A stretch of DNA of 25,755 nucleotides from a virus, in the IMG/VR virus record IMGVR_UViG_3300023174_000590, positions 1 through 25,755 of that record. One strand, 5' to 3'. Below the pieces are notes generated by a model, which was not told the origin of the DNA, made no database searches, and was given only the letters and a program-made list of their open reading frames with translations. The translations under genes and the position numbers were made by a program. Positions 22,140-25,755 of the stretch are shown here, piece after piece; position 1 is the first letter of the stretch; each line of letters opens with the position of its first letter.

Positions 22140-22307
22140 ATGCAAACAAAAAGTTGGAATGAAATGAGTCACAAAGAACAACAAGAAGAATTAATGCGAG
22201 TTCAGAAAGCGGATTGCTTGTTTAATAATCAAGCCCGAACGCCAACAACGCCCTACAAAGAAGATGCAGACGCGGAATTCTTTGCCCCCCTTACTCACAT
22301 CCTCTAA
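22140..22307 (+). CDS. Small hypothetical protein
   Basis: A 55-residue hydrophilic protein. ATG 22140 is preceded by AACCAAGAAAGAA (22119-22131), the same leader as the capsid gene and the next ORF. An in-frame ATG at 22113 would add nine residues. The N-terminus is Lys/Glu-rich (SWNEMSHKEQQEELMRVQK), the remainder is Pro/Thr/Asp-rich. It is the first gene after the operator-like site, so it is probably early. Function unknown. Confidence 0.5.
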   Translation: MQTKSWNEMSHKEQQEELMRVQKADCLFNNQARTPTTPYKEDADAEFFAPLTHIL

Positions 22308-22328
22308 CCAAAGAAAGAACTAAACTAA

Positions 22329-22415
22329 ATGAACAAAATACTAATCGCCTATATAGTTGGTTTGGTTGTTGGTGCTGGCGCGTTTTATGTTGCGCTGGAA
22401 ATCATATTAAAATAA
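22329..22415 (+). CDS. 28-residue predicted membrane peptide
   Basis: An ORF from ATG 22329 to TAA 22415. It codes one hydrophobic helix almost end to end (ILIAYIVGLVVGAGAFYVAL). The leader AACCAAAGAAAGAA (22306-22319) stands nine bases upstream and matches two other gene leaders. It is short, so it could be random, but leader and position between two genes support it. Confidence 0.45.
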   Translation: MNKILIAYIVGLVVGAGAFYVALEIILK

Positions 22416-22424
22416 AACAAGTCG

Positions 22425-22976
22425 ATGACATCCTTCCCACTTCCAGCAAGACCCCAAGGATGCACCGCCCCGGCATGGGATTCGTCTTACTCCGATCACG
22501 CCATCGAGCCAAAGTTCAACGGCTGGCGCATGGTGATAGACCAACAAGAGCGTAAGGTGTTTAACCGCCACGGAGAGCGAGCCAAATATGAGTGGGATAT
22601 TCTCAAGACACTAGGGCGCACTAAAATTGCATCTCGATTCCTTGATTGCGAATGGATGGGCAACCGCACTCGCACTGGGCAGAACACGCTTATCCTAATC
22701 GATGTGATGGAGCCGTTGCCTTATGCCGAGAGGCGCAAGGTTTTCTCAAAGATCAAACCAGCATCCTTTGAGCTTCCCGACAACTCCTTACTAAGAATGC
22801 CAACCTTCAAGCACGAGCGACTAAAAGCAATCTGGCAAGAGATGGAGTTTCAGAATCGCAAAGCTGGCGAGACGATCTTTGAAGGATTTGTAATGAAGAA
22901 GGATGACCGTTACCCAAGCCAGACCGACCCACATTCTTACTGCGGTGCATGGCACAAAATGAGGATTCGGGAATGA
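22425..22976 (+). CDS. Minimal ATP-dependent ligase-like nucleotidyltransferase
   Basis: A 183-residue protein with the covalent nucleotidyltransferase motifs in order: motif I EPKFNGWR with K30 as the AMP-binding lysine, then NRHGER (motif Ia), LDCEW with E76 (motif III), E153-G-F-V-M-K158 (motif IV) and WHKMRI with K178 (motif V). Motif I has Asn32 where DNA ligases have Asp (KxDG). No OB-fold follows; the protein ends at motif V. It may seal DNA or RNA nicks, or be a capping-like enzyme. It lies among recombination and replication genes, so nick-sealing is the likelier role. Confidence 0.65.
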   Translation: MTSFPLPARPQGCTAPAWDSSYSDHAIEPKFNGWRMVIDQQERKVFNRHGERAKYEWDILKTLGRTKIASRFLDCEWMGNRTRTGQNTLILIDVMEPLPYAERRKVFSKIKPASFELPDNSLLRMPTFKHERLKAIWQEMEFQNRKAGETIFEGFVMKKDDRYPSQTDPHSYCGAWHKMRIRE

Positions 22977-23182
22977 TTACCTTTGCCGTCATCTTTGCGG
23001 TGCTTATGATTTACTTTGGCTTAAAGCACCTTATTAAAAGCCTAGACCAAGCCAACTATGAGAGGCGTAGGTTTCATCTTATGGTGGCCGAGGAGCTTAA
23101 AAGACTGGACGATCTTTATAAGGAAAAGGAATCATGGGGTGAGGTGCAGTATAAAGAGAAGAAGTGGTGGGGACGGAATTGA
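22973..23182 (+). CDS. Small membrane-anchored protein
   Basis: A 69-residue protein whose ATG 22973 overlaps the preceding stop. A membrane helix (ITFAVIFAVLMIYFGLKHLI, residues 2-21) is followed by a charged coiled-coil-like part (QANYERRRFHLMVAEELKRL) and a Lys/Trp-rich end. No family is recognised. It lies between the ligase-like and nuclease-like genes, an unusual spot for a membrane protein. Confidence 0.5.
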   Translation: MITFAVIFAVLMIYFGLKHLIKSLDQANYERRRFHLMVAEELKRLDDLYKEKESWGEVQYKEKKWWGRN

Positions 23183-23487
23183 AACCAGCCACAAAGTTTG
23201 AAATCCTCTGGCGTTCCCTTGGTGGGTGCGAGCTTACCAAGGAATACCAGTTTGCTCCTAATCGCAAGTTCCGAATGGATTACTACGGCGAGACCAACAA
23301 CAAAAGATTTTGTGTCGAATTGGAGGGTGGAATTTATGTGCGTGGTCGCCACACGAGGCCATCCGGGTTCTTGCGGGATATGGAAAAATATAACCTTGCC
23401 GCACAAATGGGCATCTTTGTCTTTCGCATCCCCTCCCACAACATCAGCGCAGAATGGATTGTTCCAATCTTAAAAGGACTAAAATGA
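23164..23487 (+). CDS. PD-(D/E)xK-like endonuclease
   Basis: A protein of up to 107 residues. GTG 23164 overlaps the preceding gene by 19 bases; an in-frame TTG at 23179 is an alternative start. The core is RKFRMDYYGE (Asp) then RFCVELEGGIYVRGRHTR (Glu-x-Glu), followed by RDMEKYNLAAQMGIFVFRI. This order of acid, acidic strand, GxRHtR and KYN helix is seen in small phage nucleases of the PD-(D/E)xK/DUF559-like group. It would cut DNA in recombination, repair or packaging. The ExK lysine is replaced by Glu, as in some members. Confidence 0.55.
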   Translation: MVGTELKPATKFEILWRSLGGCELTKEYQFAPNRKFRMDYYGETNNKRFCVELEGGIYVRGRHTRPSGFLRDMEKYNLAAQMGIFVFRIPSHNISAEWIVPILKGLK

Positions 23488-23720
23488 CCAAAGAACAAAT
23501 TGATCAAGAGTACGCAAAGCATTATCCGCATAATCCCCCTAGGCTACCAAATGAAAGCCTTGATGATTATGTGGTGCGTGTTTGGGGGTCGATCCCCGAC
23601 ACAGAATTGGATGAGGCCAGAGATTTCAAATCACTAAACTTGCCCAAGTCAGGAAGCATAGAAGATCGTCAGTCACTTGGGGACTGGGATCGAGAACCAA
23701 AGAGGATACCAATAAAATGA
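23484..23720 (+). CDS. Small hypothetical protein
   Basis: A 78-residue acidic protein; ATG 23484 overlaps the previous stop (ATGA) and is preferred over an upstream ATG at 23454. The sequence is Asp/Pro-rich (SLDDYVVRVWGSIPDTELDE). No family is recognised. It overlaps the following gene by four bases, so translational coupling to the annealing protein is likely. Confidence 0.5.
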   Translation: MTKEQIDQEYAKHYPHNPPRLPNESLDDYVVRVWGSIPDTELDEARDFKSLNLPKSGSIEDRQSLGDWDREPKRIPIK

Positions 23721-24493
23721 GCGAGAACCAACTAGCAGTAACCAATAATGGAGTGGCAAACCAAATCAGACAGGCTACGGATGTGGCCGGGGCTTGCCGC
23801 GAGATCGTAATGAAAACCGCACAGCAGATCGGAAGAGGCGATAAGAAATATGTGCGTGTCGAGGGCTGGCAGTCCATCGCAGTAGCGCACGGATGCGTTG
23901 CTTCGGCAAGGGATGTCGAGCGTGTTGAGGATGGATACCGATGTATTGGTGAGGTCAAGAGAATGGACAACGGCCAAGTAATTTCTCAAGCCGAGGGATT
24001 CTTAGGCGATGATGAGGAAATGTGGAGCAAGCGGCCAGTCTATGCTCGCAGGGCCATGGTTCAGACCAGAGCTATAAGCCGAGCGTGTCGATCGGCATTC
24101 GCCCACGTTGTAGTATTAATTGACTCCGGGTTAAGCACAACTCCGGCAGAGGAAGTTCCGCACGGAGGGTTCGAGGACATCAACACCGACAAATACGAGG
24201 CTCCACCTAAAGAGGCGGTCAAGATCGTGACCGAAGTTACAAACGAAAAGACAACCGAAGAGCGAGACATCGTATTGAAGTTTGGCAAATGGAAAGGTGT
24301 ATCAGTTCGCCAGATTGCTAGAAGCGAGGATGGCTTAAATTATTTAGAATGGCTAGCCAAACAACCCTTGAAAGAAGCCGCCGATGGCAAGCCATACAAG
24401 AACGACATCGTGCGTAACGAGATCATCGCCGAGGTGCTCATGGCGGCAGAAGGAAAGGAGGTGAAAGGTGAAGGAGACGACATCCCATTCTGA
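23717..24493 (+). CDS. Single-strand annealing/ERF-like protein with SSB-like acidic tip
   Basis: A 258-residue protein. The N-terminal 150 residues have RGDKKYVRVEGWQSIAVAHG, then RAMVQTRAISRACRSAFAHV, patterns known from a large group of phage proteins next to nucleases and often classed near ERF/single-strand annealing proteins. Residues about 186-215 (KFGKWKGVSVRQIARSEDG and NYLEWLAKQ) match the exonuclease-X-C-terminal-like / DUF3820 segment. The last residues, GEGDDIPF, copy the acidic tip of bacterial SSB. It probably binds single-stranded DNA in phage recombination. The exact family needs profile searches. Confidence 0.55.
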   Translation: MSENQLAVTNNGVANQIRQATDVAGACREIVMKTAQQIGRGDKKYVRVEGWQSIAVAHGCVASARDVERVEDGYRCIGEVKRMDNGQVISQAEGFLGDDEEMWSKRPVYARRAMVQTRAISRACRSAFAHVVVLIDSGLSTTPAEEVPHGGFEDINTDKYEAPPKEAVKIVTEVTNEKTTEERDIVLKFGKWKGVSVRQIARSEDGLNYLEWLAKQPLKEAADGKPYKNDIVRNEIIAEVLMAAEGKEVKGEGDDIPF

Positions 24494-24683
24494 TCTAATC
24501 AAATCATTCAGCGATCAAATACCGGGCATCCTTCGTGAGAACTTTCGCAAGGTGGCACAAGCCGAAAGAGATCGCGTTGCAGAACTTGTGCAGACTTTGG
24601 CAGATGGTTCCGAGGATGCTATTCAGAAAAACATTTTGGAGGAAGTGGCTACGGCCATTCGGAGGTTACCAGATGTTTATTGA
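24468..24683 (+). CDS. Small hypothetical protein with a perfect Shine-Dalgarno
   Basis: A 71-residue protein starting at GTG 24468, overlapping the annealing gene by 26 bases in another frame. AAAGGAGGTGA (24454-24464), fully complementary to the 16S 3' end, stands just before it, inside the codons for the SSB-like tail. The protein is helical (DQIPGILRENFRKVAQAERD, then EDAIQKNILEEVATAIRRL). Family unknown. Confidence 0.55.
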   Translation: MKETTSHSDLIKSFSDQIPGILRENFRKVAQAERDRVAELVQTLADGSEDAIQKNILEEVATAIRRLPDVY

Positions 24684-24888
24684 TGTTGAGGTTCCAGTTG
24701 TGCGCTGGTCAATGCTGGAATGGAGAAGCAAGCGAGACAAGCCAAAGGAGAATTCCAAAGTGCTGATTGATACTGGAAGCGATGTGGTTGGAGGTAGGTA
24801 TCTGTCTGGCAACTTCTACTCAAATGGGTGGCAAGTCTGCACGGAGCTAACCCAATGGGCCGAGTGGCCCAAGGCTCCTCGACTATGA
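24673..24888 (+). CDS. DUF551-like small protein
   Basis: A 71-residue protein; GGAGG (24661-24665) precedes ATG 24673 by seven bases, so the longer upstream frame is not used. It has the layout of DUF551: an N-terminal W, a PKE-SKVLIDTG strand, GGRYLSGNFYSNGWQV and a C-terminal WAEWPKAPRL resembling the 'VTHWMPLPEPP' end. These are common small phage proteins of unknown function. It overlaps the previous gene by 11 bases. Confidence 0.55.
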   Translation: MFIDVEVPVVRWSMLEWRSKRDKPKENSKVLIDTGSDVVGGRYLSGNFYSNGWQVCTELTQWAEWPKAPRL

Positions 24889-25091
24889 GCGTCAAGAGAT
24901 TAAAACTTGTCGATGAGTTTCACGGCTATATCCGGGGAAGGCTCAAGGAATTATTCAACGAGTTCAGCCATGCCCAGCACCAGAACTATAAAGACATCAT
25001 AACTCAGCTAGAGTTCAGCCATCGAGTCACTAAAGAGCTATTGGCACGAGCCAAGAAATATCAGAAGCGGGATAACGAGGCTAAGAAGTGA
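24885..25091 (+). CDS. Small hypothetical helical protein
   Basis: A 68-residue, Lys/Arg-rich, fully helical protein. ATG 24885 overlaps the previous stop. The sequence reads as two helices (EFHGYIRGRLKELFNEFSHA, then DIITQLEFSHRVTKELLARA). It stands directly before the replication initiator, with which it overlaps by four bases, so it may act in replication. No family is recognised. Confidence 0.5.
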   Translation: MSVKRLKLVDEFHGYIRGRLKELFNEFSHAQHQNYKDIITQLEFSHRVTKELLARAKKYQKRDNEAKK

Positions 25092-25755
25092 AGTTGCTTT
25101 GGATCAAATGGTTTCCCTCAGATTGGCTGTCCGATGAGTCTTTGCGTGGATGTTCAATCGAGGCTCGCGGCCTTTGGGTGGATATGCTTTCCCTTATGGC
25201 AAAGTCAGAAAGGGAGGGTTATTTGCTTGCCGGGAAATCTGCCATGAATGCTAATCAACTATCCAGAATTGCCGGGATATCCTTCGACAAGTGCGAGGAA
25301 TTGCTGGCCGAGTTAGGCATGAATGGTGTCTATTCAGTCGATGACGGAACCATATTTAGCCGCCGAATGGTCAAGGATCACGGCTTGCGTAAGTCTAGCA
25401 GGGACAGGATTTTGCGCTGGCGTAACGCAAATGTAACGCAAAAGAAACATGAATGTAACGCAAATGTAACGCCTCAGAGGTTAGAGGTTAGAGGTCAGAG
25501 GTTAGAAGAGAGAGAGAGGCCGCTACCGCGTCCCACTCGCGCGGACTGGATTGCTTACGCAACGGAAATCAAATGGAACCAGCGGGATGCTGAATCGGCT
25601 TTTGACTATTATGAGAGCAACGGATGGAAGGTGGGAGGCCGTGCCCCGGTAAAGGATTGGAAGGCTTGCGCTAGAAATTGTCAGCGGAGGAACCAAACAA
25701 CCAACACGAAAGGAAACCAGCCAATGAAACCAGCACCACGAAGCCAATGCGAATC
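25088..25755 (+). CDS. Replication initiator-like protein (3' end outside window)
   Basis: An open frame of 222 codons from GTG 25088 to the window end. The N-terminus (KLLWIKWFPSDWLSDESLRG then IEARGLWVDMLSLMAKSERE) matches the winged-helix start of phage O/DUF1376-type replication proteins. A Gln/Arg/Glu-rich linker (about residues 110-140) follows, then DWIAYATEIKWNQRDAESAF and YYESNGWKVGGRAPVKDW, a C-terminal segment common in this group. The linker codons contain the repeats at 25422-25510. Initiator genes of this class often hold the origin inside themselves, as lambda O does. Confidence 0.65.
   Translation, partial: MKLLWIKWFPSDWLSDESLRGCSIEARGLWVDMLSLMAKSEREGYLLAGKSAMNANQLSRIAGISFDKCEELLAELGMNGVYSVDDGTIFSRRMVKDHGLRKSSRDRILRWRNANVTQKKHECNANVTPQRLEVRGQRLEERERPLPRPTRADWIAYATEIKWNQRDAESAFDYYESNGWKVGGRAPVKDWKACARNCQRRNQTTNTKGNQPMKPAPRSQCE
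25422..25473 (+). repeat. Iteron-like repeats GTAACGCAA (candidate origin)
   Basis: GTAACGCAA occurs at 25422, 25433 and 25455, and GTAACGCC at 25466. Spacings are 11, 22 and 11 bases, so all lie on one helix face; the missing unit between 25444 and 25454 is degenerate. They are inside the replication initiator gene, as lambda iterons are in gene O. Confidence 0.6.
25476..25510 (+). repeat. 7-bp purine-rich tandem repeats beside the iterons
   Basis: AGAGGTT, AGAGGTT, AGAGGTC and AGAGGTT follow one another at 25476, 25483, 25490 and 25497, then AGAAGAG and a GA run to about 25519. One strand is almost all purine. It could be a helix-destabilising or protein-binding part of an origin, or only slippage in a linker. 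Confidence 0.7.

Noticed and set aside
1-25755. tRNA, rRNA, integrase or transposase genes
   Set aside because: None was seen by eye. A covariance-model scan for tRNAs and a profile search for integrases would be decisive.

Overview
This window is a contiguous stretch of a tailed double-stranded DNA phage, or a prophage of one. Every gene I can support lies on the + strand. Start and stop codons usually overlap or sit a few bases apart. The order runs from head, to tail, to lysis, to small accessory genes, to recombination and replication. A tape-measure protein, a G/GT-type tail chaperone pair and the absence of any sheath gene point to a siphovirus. A lipoprotein with a spanin-like layout beside the endolysin suggests a Gram-negative host. 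I cannot name the host or the phage. Base composition is mosaic: 35 of 60 bases are G+C in part of the capsid gene (3961-4020), against 15 of 60 in part of the methyltransferase (6481-6540) and 14 of 60 in part of the tape measure (15541-15600).

Layout: 1-4284 is the head module. It holds the C-terminus of a probable portal protein, a small ferritin-like phage protein, a prohead protease fused to a scaffold-like tail with likely nested starts, a decoration-like protein and the major capsid protein, closed by a strong terminator at 4316. Next comes a 4.4-kb sugar and methyl transfer cassette (4402-8762) with three GT-A-like proteins, one GT-B/GT9-like protein, a FkbM-like methyltransferase and one unknown. 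Head-tail joining and tail-completion candidates follow (8778-10002), including two tandem paralogues. Two fibre-like proteins, small proteins, a holin-like membrane protein and a tail-tube candidate run to 12792.

From 12831 to 19407 lies the tail assembly module. The chaperone pair has a G GGA AAC slippery site and an 8-bp stem six bases downstream, which makes -1 frameshifting very likely. After it come an unknown basic protein, the tape measure and distal tail or fibre proteins. Lysis genes occupy 19423-20675: two small membrane proteins, an overlapping lipoprotein, a zinc-ribbon protein and an M15-type endolysin.

From 20678 to the end are nucleic-acid and regulatory genes: a small DUF5664-like protein, a metallophosphoesterase, a likely winged-helix protein, an operator-like inverted repeat with a promoter candidate at 22061-22106, tiny ORFs, a minimal ligase-like nucleotidyltransferase, a PD-(D/E)xK-like nuclease, a predicted single-strand annealing protein with an SSB-like acidic tip, and a replication initiator cut by the window end. 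The initiator carries an 11-bp-phased repeat array inside its coding sequence and is the best candidate for the replication origin. I found no tRNA, rRNA, integrase, transposase or CRISPR array.
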